Shown piece after piece: positions 17,662 to 24,388 of a stretch of 64,000 bases of DNA. The notes under the pieces are model-generated. The model had not been told where the DNA came from, did not search any database, and was given only the letters and a program-made list of their open reading frames with translations. Numbering within the stretch: position 1 is the stretch's first letter; every line of letters begins with the position of its first letter. The DNA comes from CAYUNW01 sp964446235. GTDB lineage: Bacteria > Patescibacteriota > Microgenomatia > 2-02-FULL-39-11. Where the stretch lies: the NCBI GenBank assembly GCA_964446235.1, contig CAYUNW010000003.1, positions 1-64,000 of the forward strand, read 5' to 3'. Made by a program: the position numbers and the translations under genes.

Positions 17662-18099
17662 ATGAGAATTATCAACAAAAAAGCCCGTTTTGATTTTGAG
17701 ATTTTGAACGAATATGAAACCGGTATTCAGTTAAACGGAGCAGAAGTAAAATCAGCCAAAAACGGTAAAATAAGTCTTGATGGAGCATTTGTCAAAATAG
17801 TCGGTACGGAAATATTTCTTTTAAACGCTCAAATCCATCCGTATTTTTATGCCAGAACAGAAAATATTGATACCAAAAGAACCAGGAAGCTTCTTATGCA
17901 CAAAAAAGAGATTTTATCACTTAAAAACAAAATAGATACCCAGCGTTTGACCTTGGTTCCTTTGGAATGCTATAATCGCAAAGGCTTTGTGAAGCTGAAA
18001 ATCGGTTTGGCAAGAGGTTTGAAGAAATACGAGAAGCGGGAAAAGATAAAAAAAGAAGATATTAAAAGACAAGTAGAAAGAGAGTTAAGAGGAAAATAA
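17662..18099 (+). CDS. smpB: SsrA-binding protein SmpB
   Basis: 145 residues, the usual length. Family segments are ARFDFEILNEYETGIQLNGAEVKSAKNGKISLDGAF near the N-terminus, INAQ-like LLNAQIHPY, RTRKLLMHKKEI and LKIGLARGLKKYEKREKIKKED towards the basic C-terminal tail. SmpB binds tmRNA and enters the decoding site of stalled ribosomes for trans-translation. The tmRNA gene starts 17 bases downstream, so protein and RNA partners are adjacent and probably co-regulated. Confidence 0.97.
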   Translation: MRIINKKARFDFEILNEYETGIQLNGAEVKSAKNGKISLDGAFVKIVGTEIFLLNAQIHPYFYARTENIDTKRTRKLLMHKKEILSLKNKIDTQRLTLVPLECYNRKGFVKLKIGLARGLKKYEKREKIKKEDIKRQVERELRGK

Positions 18100-18115
18100 G
18101 TTGAAGTTTGAAATA

Positions 18116-18516
18116 GGGGATGCTTTGATCGACGGGAATGCACTTTGAAAAACAGCAAGCCGACTTTGATATACAGTCGTAAAACAAATATTGAAAAATA
18201 AATGCTAATAAAATAGCAGACAGGCTTTTTGCTTTAAACACCCTTACAGGTGGAAGGCAATTAGCTTATGCAACTGCTTGAATAAAGTAGTTAGCATACG
18301 CTAGCAGTACTTTCTTCCGGTGAGGTAGGGCTAGTGTTTATTTAGCCGGAACGTCAGGTATCAATTGATTCGCTTGATACCGGAGAGAAAAAGAATCAAA
18401 CTTTTTTTGGTTTATTTGTCGGTTATTGCCAAAAAAAGTAAATAAACCGACTAAGCTTGTAGAAGTTTTTTGAAAAGCTTCTTCGGACTCCGCCTCACTG
18501 GCGGACATCTCCACCA
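18116..18516 (+). ncRNA. ssrA: tmRNA (10Sa RNA) with a 25-residue tag and an atypical T-arm
   Basis: The 5' end GGGGATG (18116-18122) pairs with CATCTCC (18506-18512) to form the acceptor stem, followed by an encoded ACCA end. Just inside is the conserved tmRNA element GATCGACGGG. The likely resume codon is GCT at 18204; the tag frame runs to TGA 18279-18281 and encodes 25 residues beginning ANKIA and ending LAYATA, long for a tag but with the expected hydrophobic end. The T-arm reads TCCGC-CTCACTG-GCGGA: stem and 7-base loop lengths are normal, but the loop lacks the usual TTCRANY sequence. The position directly after smpB supports the call. Confidence 0.88.
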
Positions 18517-18539
18517 GAAATTTGTAAATTGTATAATCA

Positions 18540-18565
18540 AGACAGCTTTAAAAGGCTGTCTTTTT
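18540..18565 (+). terminator. Intrinsic terminator of tmRNA
   Basis: GACAGC and GCTGTC form a hairpin around TTTAAAAG and are followed by five T residues that abut the ATG of the next gene at 18566. It sits 24 bases after the tmRNA 3' end. Confidence 0.8.
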
Positions 18566-19231
18566 ATGAATTTATTCGATTTTATATTTCCCAAAAGGTG
18601 TGTCGGATGCAATCGTATCGGACGGTATCTTTGTCAAAGATGTATTCATGATTTGGAGAAAATTGATTTTCCGATTTGTCCGGTATGCGGAAAAAATGCA
18701 ATTGGAGGATTCACGCATACAGGCTGTCATCGGCAGTATTCGCTTGACGGTTTATTTGCCGGTATAAGGTATCAGGGGATTGGTAAAAAATTGATTCATT
18801 CTTTAAAATATAAATCTGTTTACGATATATCAAAAACAATTGTCCAATTATTTTGGGAAAATGTCGGAAATGAATTGCCTTTTGTTGATTTTATTGTCCC
18901 CGTGCCGCTTCATAGAAAAAGACAGTTAGAAAGGGGATTTAACCAGAGTTTGTATCTAGGGAAAATATTATCCAGAAAAATAAATATTCCATTGAGAAAT
19001 ATATTAGAAAGATCGGTAAATACCATACCTCAAGTTAGTTTTAAAAGAGATAAGCGTTTGAAAAATGTACGAAATTCATTCAAACTACGAGATAAAGCAT
19101 ATATCAAAGGGAAAATTATCGGTCTTGTAGATGATGTATCTACAACACAAGCTACATTATCGGAATGCGGAAATGTTTTGAAAAGAAACGGAGCCTTGAA
19201 AGTTTACGGAATGGTTATGGCTCATGGTTAG
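18566..19231 (+). CDS. comF: ComF-family phosphoribosyltransferase-like protein
   Basis: 221 residues from ATG 18566 (MNLFDFIFPKRC); an upstream frame extension lies inside the tmRNA and is not coding. The N-terminal zinc ribbon has CVGCNRIGRYLCQRC (two CxxC) and a second CPVCGK. The C-terminal phosphoribosyltransferase domain has DFIVPVPLHRKRQLERGFNQS and the PRPP loop IIGLVDDVSTTQATLSECG. The family is linked to DNA uptake (ComFC) and primosome-related functions; natural competence is inferred from family only. The terminator of tmRNA directly before the start means it needs its own promoter or read-through. Confidence 0.88.
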   Translation: MNLFDFIFPKRCVGCNRIGRYLCQRCIHDLEKIDFPICPVCGKNAIGGFTHTGCHRQYSLDGLFAGIRYQGIGKKLIHSLKYKSVYDISKTIVQLFWENVGNELPFVDFIVPVPLHRKRQLERGFNQSLYLGKILSRKINIPLRNILERSVNTIPQVSFKRDKRLKNVRNSFKLRDKAYIKGKIIGLVDDVSTTQATLSECGNVLKRNGALKVYGMVMAHG

Positions 19232-19279
19232 AAGGTGATAAGCAAGAATTGATTTGATATAATCTGAAAGCGTGAATAT

Positions 19280-19366
19280 GGAGACGTCGCATAGTTGGTC
19301 CATTGCGAGGGTTTGCTAAACCCTTGAGCCGTAAGGCTCGCGTGGGTTCGAATCCCACCGTCTCCG
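19280..19366 (+). tRNA. tRNA-Ser(GCT)
   Basis: The acceptor stem GGAGACG/CGTCTCC, a class II variable arm (GAGCCGTAAGGCTC) and T-arm GTGGGTTCGAATCCCAC are all present. The anticodon loop is TTGCTAA, giving anticodon GCT (codons AGY). The discriminator is G and CCA is not encoded. Its last 17 bases recur at 19730-19746, beyond a small GIY-YIG gene. Confidence 0.95.
19350..19366 (+). repeat. Direct repeat copy 1 (tRNA-Ser 3' end)
   Basis: The sequence GAATCCCACCGTCTCCG forms the 3' end of tRNA-Ser(GCT) and is repeated exactly at 19730-19746. The pair brackets the GIY-YIG gene in the manner of an attachment-site duplication. Confidence 0.8.
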
Positions 19367-19369
19367 CAC

Positions 19370-19386
19370 TTCGGCAAGCTCAGTGC
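19370..19386 (+). repeat. Inverted-repeat arm 1 flanking the GIY-YIG gene
   Basis: CTTCGGCAAGCTCAGTG at 19370-19386 is matched in inverted orientation by CAGTGAGCTCGTCGAACTG at about 19711-19729 (13 of 16 bases agree over the core). Together with the direct repeats this frames the GIY-YIG gene. Confidence 0.6.
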
Positions 19387-19402
19387 TTTGCTTAAATACA
19401 AA

Positions 19403-19693
19403 ATGACCTGGTATGTATATATTCTTCTTTGCGATCAGCAAACTTTTTACGTAGGCATTACTTCAGATATTGAAAAAAGATTCCATAAACATAAATTGGG
19501 ACTATCATTATTTACTAAAAAGTTTGCTGATATAAAGCTTGTTTATAAAGAAGAATTTAATAGTAAAGAAAAAGCATCAAGAAGAGAACTTCAACTAAAA
19601 AGGTGGTCACACGCAAAGAAGAAAGCGTTGATTGAGGGTAAAATACTTCAACTTCAAAATCTAGCAAGAAGCACTGGGTTTGGCGGAGTATGA
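19403..19693 (+). CDS. GIY-YIG nuclease-superfamily protein (YhbQ/UPF0213-like)
   Basis: About 96 residues from ATG 19403 (MTWYVYILLC). It has the GIY-YIG core: WYVYIL, then YVGITSDIEKRFHKH with the catalytic Tyr and Arg, then KEKASRRELQLKRWSHAKK with the metal-binding Glu, as in stand-alone YhbQ-like proteins. The C-terminal ARSTGFGGV tail is typical of CPR homologues (recalled, not searched). The gene sits alone between two copies of a tRNA-Ser 3' end and two inverted copies of a TTCG(G/A)C(A/G)AGCTCA(G/C)TG motif, so it looks like the cargo or the mobiliser of a minimal element of about 380 bp. Confidence 0.85.
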   Translation: MTWYVYILLCDQQTFYVGITSDIEKRFHKHKLGLSLFTKKFADIKLVYKEEFNSKEKASRRELQLKRWSHAKKKALIEGKILQLQNLARSTGFGGV

Positions 19694-19729
19694 AGTGGGA
19701 TGAGAAGTATACAGTGAGCTCGTCGAACT

Positions 19730-19746
19730 GAATCCCACCGTCTCCG
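19730..19746 (+). repeat. Direct repeat copy 2 (tRNA-Ser 3' end remnant)
   Basis: An exact 17-base copy of the tRNA-Ser(GCT) 3' end (GAATCCCACCGTCTCCG) without the rest of the tRNA. It marks the far side of the presumed GIY-YIG insertion. Confidence 0.8.
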
Positions 19747-19868
19747 TATTTTCTGATAAAGGTTAAAAATATAGGTCGTTCCACAGTCTCAAAACTTACT
19801 TCAGGTTCTAACACTGTAACGGGTGGTGTTTTTCTATGAATTCAATTCAGATATAATATTCTTTTGTT

Positions 19869-20222
19869 ATGCATGAAATGCCAGTTATAAAAGAAATAAT
19901 GAAAACGGTTAAAAGATATGCGAGAAAGAAATCGATTAGAAAAGTATCAAAAATCAACTTGGTGGTTGGTGAATTATCCAGTATCGTTGACGATTCTATG
20001 GAATATTACTTTCAAATCCTCAGTAAGAGCACAGTTGCTGAAAATGCTGTATTATCAATAAAAAGAACTCAAGCGATTGCTGTATGTAGTGTATGTAATT
20101 CAAAAATACCAACTTCATTACCTCTTCCTGATTCATGCTGTAAATGTCAGAGCAAGAATATTAAAATAGACGGTGGTTTGGAATTCTTTATTGATAGTAT
20201 CGAGGTTGAAGATGAAAATTAG
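19869..20222 (+). CDS. hypA: Hydrogenase nickel incorporation protein HypA
   Basis: 117 residues starting MHEMPVI; the family requires the N-terminal Met-His for nickel binding. The second half has the zinc site of two CxxC pairs (CSVC and CKC within DSCCKC) in the expected spacing, between the VSKINLVVGELSSI and DSMEYYFQIL segments. HypA delivers Ni to [NiFe]-hydrogenase large subunits with HypB, which overlaps the 3' end by 11 bases. A TATAAT box at 19852-19857 lies 11 bases before the ATG. No hydrogenase subunit is present in this window, so the client must be elsewhere. Confidence 0.93.
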   Translation: MHEMPVIKEIMKTVKRYARKKSIRKVSKINLVVGELSSIVDDSMEYYFQILSKSTVAENAVLSIKRTQAIAVCSVCNSKIPTSLPLPDSCCKCQSKNIKIDGGLEFFIDSIEVEDEN

Positions 20223-20847
20223 TATCAAAAAGCAGATATTTGAAGGTAACGATAAGGTCGCCCAAAGGAACAGGAAGATATTTGATTCCCATAAAATTAA
20301 GGCGTTTAATATCATGGCTTCACCCGGAGCCGGAAAGACGAGTGTCATTCTTACCTTGGCAAAGCGGTTAAAACCAGATTTCCATATTGGCGTTATTGAG
20401 GGTGATATCGCTTCCCGGATAGATACAGATAAAATTATTAAAGAAGGATACCCGGCAGTACAAATAAATACAGGAGGTAACTGTCACCTTGATGCAGTTA
20501 TGGTTCAGAAAGCGATGGATAAATTACCCCTAAACAAGATCAATTTGCTATTTATAGAAAACGTAGGTAATCTCGTTTGTCCTGCTAATTTCAAATTAGG
20601 CACCCATAAAAATATTGTTATAGCATCTGTTCCTGAAGGTAGTGATAAACCGTATAAATATCCGGGGATGTTTGTTAAAGCTGATGCAATAATATTAAAT
20701 AAAATAGACTTGATAAAGGTATTTGAATTTGATCTCAAATATTTTACTCATGGTTTGAATTCAATTAATCCTAAAGCTCCTTTATTTCTAGTTTCATGTA
20801 AGAAGATAAGCGGATTGAATAAAATGACCAATTGGATTACGGAATAA
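20212..20847 (+). CDS. hypB: Hydrogenase nickel incorporation GTPase HypB
   Basis: 211 residues from ATG 20212 (MKISIKKQIF), which overlaps the end of hypA and implies translational coupling. The G domain shows P-loop ASPGAGKTS (about 37-45), VIEGDIAS, NTGGNCHLDA (metal-site Cys/His), LLFIENVGNLVCP and ILNKIDLI. It lacks the long N-terminal His-rich stretch of some HypB proteins. The GTPase drives nickel transfer from HypA into [NiFe]-hydrogenase precursors. Confidence 0.93.
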   Translation: MKISIKKQIFEGNDKVAQRNRKIFDSHKIKAFNIMASPGAGKTSVILTLAKRLKPDFHIGVIEGDIASRIDTDKIIKEGYPAVQINTGGNCHLDAVMVQKAMDKLPLNKINLLFIENVGNLVCPANFKLGTHKNIVIASVPEGSDKPYKYPGMFVKADAIILNKIDLIKVFEFDLKYFTHGLNSINPKAPLFLVSCKKISGLNKMTNWITE

Positions 20848-20917
20848 GGACAGAAATTAAGTTTTTATATGGTGCCCAGTAGATTTTTATTTAATAAATT
20901 GGATAAGTAATTTATTA

Positions 20918-21151
20918 TTAATTTGGTATACAAGCCATCATCGTGCACATAACTCGGCCTTGTTGGCAACCGCAACTATTACATCCGTCCGAAGCAGGGA
21001 AAGAATCTCCATCTTTATATTTTTTTCCTTCATAAACACAACTTTTAGGAATAATATTATTGATTGTTGGTATTATGTCACGGATGAAATATCCTGATAA
21101 AAATCCAATGATAAGTGACCCTATGATGATGAAGGTAATATATTTTTTCAT
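20918..21151 (-). CDS. Membrane-anchored VWC/pacifastin-like Cys-rich mini-protein
   Basis: 77 residues. An N-terminal transmembrane segment (about 4-26) is followed by an extracytoplasmic domain of six Cys: CVYEGKKYKDGDSFPASDGCNSCGCQQGRV with a final CT..AC pair. The Y-x-D-G-D-x-F-x-x-x-D-x-C-N-x-C-x-C pattern is that of VWC-like or pacifastin-like modules, which bind or inhibit other extracellular proteins. It stands alone on the minus strand. A protease-inhibitor or adhesion role is inference. Confidence 0.65.
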   Translation of the reverse strand: MKKYITFIIIGSLIIGFLSGYFIRDIIPTINNIIPKSCVYEGKKYKDGDSFPASDGCNSCGCQQGRVMCTMMACIPN

Positions 21152-21281
21152 ATACTTTGTATTATATCAGATAGTTAATTTGATTTAGGCCTCATCTGAA
21201 TAATTCGTAATATGAAATTCTGTTATTATATACATAATATTTTATCTGGATTTGTAATTTATTTGGTAATATAATAGGTAT

Positions 21282-21812
21282 ATGGTTTCTACTGTCCAAA
21301 CATCTGCTAATTTTAAAGAGGATTTAAACGCTGTGCTATTGTTTTTCAAAGGCCCTTCCCATCCTTTCAAAAAAAGAAACAAGATTTTTTATCAGACTGT
21401 TGCTGCTATTACTTTTCTATTGAGTGTTATCGTATTTTTCATGCATGAATGGATCCTGATTGGTGTAATTTTATCGGTCGCTTTTGTCATCTATGTGATA
21501 TCAACCGTGCCTCCGATAGATGTGGAACATAAATTTACTCCTCTAGGAGTAGAAAATGCCGGTGCTTTTTACCGGTGGATCGAATTGTATGCTTTCTGGT
21601 TTGAAAAAAAATGGGATTATGAGATATTAGTACTACAAACAAGATTGCCTATGCCGGCTCAGCTGAGAATTGTTTTGAAAGACACTTCAAAAGATAAAGT
21701 GAAAGATATCATCGGAAAATACCTTCTTTATTATGAAAACCCACCAAAATCTTTCATTGACAATGTATCTGACTGGTTTTCGACAAAATTTCCTCTAGAG
21801 CCGATTACTTAA
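21282..21812 (+). CDS. Conserved two-helix membrane protein of unknown function
   Basis: 176 residues. A polar N-terminus, two transmembrane helices (about 44-60 and 65-86) and a soluble C-terminal domain (PLGVENAGAFYRWIELYAFWFEKKWDYEILVLQTRL). I do not recognise the family. The gene has an apparently leaderless promoter, since TATAAT at 21271-21276 ends 5 bases before ATG 21282. Confidence 0.7.
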   Translation: MVSTVQTSANFKEDLNAVLLFFKGPSHPFKKRNKIFYQTVAAITFLLSVIVFFMHEWILIGVILSVAFVIYVISTVPPIDVEHKFTPLGVENAGAFYRWIELYAFWFEKKWDYEILVLQTRLPMPAQLRIVLKDTSKDKVKDIIGKYLLYYENPPKSFIDNVSDWFSTKFPLEPIT

Positions 21813-21870
21813 TTACTTCATTTGGTTAAAACTAACCTAAATAATATAATATAGATTGGATTATTGTCGT

Positions 21871-21942
21871 GCGGCCATAGCTTAACGGATAGAGTAGAAG
21901 CTTGCGGAGCTTCTGGTCCCAGTTCGATTCTGGGTGGCCGCG
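21871..21942 (+). tRNA. tRNA-Arg(GCG)
   Basis: Acceptor stem GCGGCCA/TGGCCGC, D-arm AGCTTAACGGATAGAGT, anticodon stem AGAAGC/GCTTCT with loop TTGCGGA (anticodon GCG) and T-arm CCCAGTTCGATTCTGGG. GCG in place of the usual bacterial ACG means this tRNA does not need A34 deamination by TadA. CCA is not encoded. Confidence 0.92.
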
Positions 21943-21951
21943 CATTATATT

Positions 21952-22038
21952 GGAGGGATGCCGGAGCGGTTAAACGGCCAGGTCTCGAAAACCTTGGGGG
22001 ATGAAAGTCCCACGTGGGTTCGAATCCCACTTCCTCCG
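21952..22038 (+). tRNA. tRNA-Ser(CGA)
   Basis: Acceptor stem GGAGGGA/TTCCTCC, class II variable arm, anticodon loop CTCGAAA giving CGA (codon UCG), and T-arm GTGGGTTCGAATCCCAC. The discriminator G ends two bases before the start codon of the next CDS at 22041. Confidence 0.94.
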
Positions 22039-22040
22039 CT

Positions 22041-22508
22041 ATGAAAAGAGAATTTTCTGCAGGTGGAATTGTTTATCAAAAAGTCAAAAGTCAAAAGTCA
22101 AAAGTCAAAAGTGACCTTTTATGGCTTGTTTGTCAGCATAGTCATCATAAAGGGTGGGTTTTCCCCAAAGGTTTAATTGGCGATCATAAAAAGGGAGAGT
22201 CAAGTGTTGATACGGCTGTCAGGGAAGTAGAGGAGGAGACGGGTGTGAAGGCAAAAATTATCACGAAATTACCAAAACCAGCTACTTATTTTTATGTTTG
22301 GGATAAAGAGAAAAGATTCAAAACTGTTATTTATTATCTAATGGAGTATGTATCTGAAGATGAAAAAAAGAAAGATAAAGAGATGAGCGCTGTAGAATGG
22401 CTCGATGAGGGTGAAATGAAAATTAGATTATCTTATAAATCAGACAAATTTGCTTTTGAGGAAGCACTGAAATTATTTAATAATAATTCAAACGCGCCCA
22501 TAGCTTAA
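22041..22508 (+). CDS. Nudix hydrolase carrying a heptamer repeat in its coding sequence
   Basis: 155 residues from ATG 22041 (MKREFSAGGIVYQ), two bases after tRNA-Ser; an upstream in-frame ATG lies inside the tRNA and can be ignored. The Nudix box GLIGDHKKGESSVDTAVREVEEETG is intact, and the HSHHKGWVFPKG and FYVWDKEKRFKTVIYYLMEY segments fit Ap4A/(d)NTP-type hydrolases. Residues about 14-24 (KVKSQKSKVKS) are encoded by five AAAAGTC-type heptamers, an insertion relative to the usual family. The last 15 bases and the stop codon lie inside tRNA-Arg(CCG). Confidence 0.88.
   Translation: MKREFSAGGIVYQKVKSQKSKVKSDLLWLVCQHSHHKGWVFPKGLIGDHKKGESSVDTAVREVEEETGVKAKIITKLPKPATYFYVWDKEKRFKTVIYYLMEYVSEDEKKKDKEMSAVEWLDEGEMKIRLSYKSDKFAFEEALKLFNNNSNAPIA
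22079..22113 (+). repeat. Heptanucleotide tandem repeat (AAAAGTC) x5 in a coding region
   Basis: Five units of AAAAGTC (the last is AAAAGTG) lie inside the Nudix gene. The unit length is not a multiple of three, so gain or loss of one unit would shift the frame. Confidence 0.9.
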
Positions 22509-22565
22509 TGGATAGAGTAGCGGTTTCCGGAACCGCTGATGCCAGTTCGATTCTGGCTGGGCGTA
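22494..22565 (+). tRNA. tRNA-Arg(CCG)
   Basis: Acceptor stem GCGCCCA/TGGGCGT (terminal G-T wobble), anticodon stem GCGGT/ACCGC with loop TTCCGGA (anticodon CCG), and T-arm GCCAGTTCGATTCTGGC. Its first 15 bases double as the 3' end of the Nudix CDS, and it ends 4 bases before the HD-domain start codon. Confidence 0.92.
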
Positions 22566-22569
22566 CAAA

Positions 22570-23169
22570 ATGAAAAGTCAAAAGTCAAAAGTCAAAAGTC
22601 AAAAATTAGTTGATTTCATTTTTGAAGCCAGCACTTTAACCAGACTTAAAAGGACCGGTTGGCAAATTCTGGGAGCAGGTAATTCGGAAACCATAGCCAG
22701 TCATACATTTATGGTTTCGATTATCAGTTTAGTTCTCGGGCAAATTATGAAAGCAAATATTGAAAAAGTCCTACTCATGTCCCTTTTACATGATTTTTCC
22801 GAAACAAGAACCGGTGATATTTATAAACTGGCTGATTATTATGTCAGCGCCAATACCCCAAAAGCGGATTTTGACTCCTTTTCCAATCTGCAAGATAGCC
22901 AGATATTTTTTTCACTAATTGAAGAATGTCATCTTAAAAAAAGTCTGGAAGCTCAAATTGTCAGTGACGCTGATGTATTAGCTTTAATCATAGAGCTTAA
23001 AATTTTAATCGAAAACGGTAACACTAACGCAAAAGAATGGTTAGATGCTAATCTGAACTTTTTGAAACTTGAAGAGTCGAAAAAATTAGGAATAGAAATC
23101 CAAAAAGGCAATTCTCAAAGATGGTGGGAGAAATACCGTAAACTGATTCACAAATCTACTGCAAAATAA
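22570..23169 (+). CDS. HD-domain phosphohydrolase (YfbR-like), heptamer repeat at its start
   Basis: 199 residues. The HD-domain motifs are ASHTFMVS (His of the first metal site), LLHDFSETRTGDI (HD pair plus E-R-T-G-D) and VSDADVLAL, as in 5'-deoxynucleotidases of the YfbR group. The first 11 codons after ATG 22570 (KSQKSKVKSQK) are encoded by four AAAAGTC heptamers, and no alternative ATG lies just downstream, so the repeat forms the translational start region. The enzyme may hydrolyse nucleotides; the neighbouring Nudix gene shares the theme of nucleotide clean-up and the same repeat. Confidence 0.85.
   Translation: MKSQKSKVKSQKLVDFIFEASTLTRLKRTGWQILGAGNSETIASHTFMVSIISLVLGQIMKANIEKVLLMSLLHDFSETRTGDIYKLADYYVSANTPKADFDSFSNLQDSQIFFSLIEECHLKKSLEAQIVSDADVLALIIELKILIENGNTNAKEWLDANLNFLKLEESKKLGIEIQKGNSQRWWEKYRKLIHKSTAK
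22573..22604 (+). repeat. Heptanucleotide tandem repeat (AAAAGTC) x4 at a gene start
   Basis: Four perfect AAAAGTC units plus AAAA lie immediately after the start codon of the HD-domain gene. The same unit occurs 460 bases upstream in the Nudix gene. Confidence 0.9.
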
Positions 23170-23185
23170 TATAATTAAAGCCTTT

Positions 23186-23273
23186 GGAGAGGTCGCATAG
23201 TTGGTCTAGTGCGTTCGCTTGGAGAGCGAATACCACCGTAAGGTGGTCGCGAGTTCGAATCTCGCCCTCTCCG
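23186..23273 (+). tRNA. tRNA-Ser(GGA)
   Basis: Acceptor stem GGAGAGG/CCTCTCC, anticodon stem TTCGC/GCGAA with loop TTGGAGA (anticodon GGA, codons UCY), variable arm ACCACCGTAAGGTGGT and T-arm GCGAGTTCGAATCTCGC. CCA is not encoded. Confidence 0.95.
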
Positions 23274-23377
23274 CACTGTTTGTTAATATTTTTGGTCCAT
23301 ATAAACGACATGCTTTTATTTACAGCTAAGTGGATATTATTTAAGCGATAGACAGACTCATTTAAGACATTTTATAT

Positions 23378-24379
23378 ATGAAGTTATCATCCGTTGATGT
23401 TTTGCTGACAAATTTTTGCAATCAAAGTTGCCCATTTTGTTTTGCCAGATTAGAAATGGCAAACTCCAAGAAAAAACAGATGTTATATAAGGATTTTCGT
23501 TTTTTAGTGGCTAAACTTAGAGAAGCTCAGGCGGACTCGATAAATTTTTTGGGGGGTGAACCGACGTTGCATAAAGAATTTCCAAAAATTTTGGAATTAG
23601 CAATGAAAAATTTTATATTTGTCCGTATTTTTACAAACGGTATTTTCCCCAAAAATTCCAAACAGATAATCAGAAAGTACTTAAAAAGAATATATTTGAA
23701 TTTTAACGTCAGTACACCGTCTTTTATAAATCAACCTAATATACGAGAGATTGTAATGAATAATATTTCGGAGTTTGTAGGTAAAACACAGGTTACTTTG
23801 GCTGTAACAGACGTTTTTCAGAACAATATGATAAAAAATAATGTATTTGCAAAATTTGATAGAGATATTATAAAAAAAGCAAATATCAGAATCGGCATCA
23901 TGACTCCGATTGTAAATGATAAAAATCTTATTACCATAGAAGATTTCCCAAATATCGGAAACAATATCTGTCCGTTAATAAAATATTTAGAAGAGATAGG
24001 TCCTCCAAGGAGGATCGGTTTTAACACCGGTATGACTCCCTGTATGTTTAACGTTAATCAACGTAAGTTTTTGGCTGATAGGGGAATATCCATAAAACCT
24101 GATTGTCATTTGGGGTTTAATGATGTTTGGTTCAATGTGTCTACCGATTTATCGACGTTTAAGTGTTTTCCGTTATCTTCAATAGATATTTTTAATATTA
24201 CAAAAGATACTGATTTGAAGAAACTGCGTCTAAAATACCTTAATTTACAAAAGAGATACAATAAAATTCATTTATTACACTGTGAAGATTGTCCGGTAGA
24301 TAAAAAAATACCGTGTAACGGGCCATGTATTGCTTTCAGAATCAATTCGCATAATAATATAATTAAGAGGGCTAATTAA
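23378..24379 (+). CDS. Radical SAM enzyme with partial SPASM-like Cys cluster
   Basis: 333 residues. The radical SAM motif CNQSCPFC (residues about 14-21) binds the [4Fe-4S] cluster; SINFLGGEPTLHKEF is the GGE SAM-binding segment and IFTNGIF a following strand. The C-terminal third has extra Cys (CPLI, CMF, CHL, CF, then CEDCPVDKKIPCNGPC), which suggests an auxiliary cluster as in peptide-modifying SPASM/twitch enzymes. It is followed 9 bases later by a membrane protein gene and then a 43-residue peptide gene. With a PqqD-like gene nearby, a role in peptide modification is a reasonable inference; the substrate is unproven. Confidence 0.8.
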   Translation: MKLSSVDVLLTNFCNQSCPFCFARLEMANSKKKQMLYKDFRFLVAKLREAQADSINFLGGEPTLHKEFPKILELAMKNFIFVRIFTNGIFPKNSKQIIRKYLKRIYLNFNVSTPSFINQPNIREIVMNNISEFVGKTQVTLAVTDVFQNNMIKNNVFAKFDRDIIKKANIRIGIMTPIVNDKNLITIEDFPNIGNNICPLIKYLEEIGPPRRIGFNTGMTPCMFNVNQRKFLADRGISIKPDCHLGFNDVWFNVSTDLSTFKCFPLSSIDIFNITKDTDLKKLRLKYLNLQKRYNKIHLLHCEDCPVDKKIPCNGPCIAFRINSHNNIIKRAN

Positions 24380-24388
24380 ATATATTAT

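Noticed and set aside
18470..18565. Earlier start of the ComF-like gene at 18470
   Set aside because: The segment is the 3' part of tmRNA and its terminator; the zinc-ribbon protein begins at ATG 18566.
21818..22030. Minus-strand frame across tRNA-Arg and tRNA-Ser
   Set aside because: It is the reverse complement of two tRNA genes (typical GFEP/PPRIELG peptide), not a protein gene.
22014..22040. Earlier start of the Nudix gene at 22014
   Set aside because: Those codons are the 3' end of tRNA-Ser(CGA). ATG 22041 gives the standard Nudix N-terminus.
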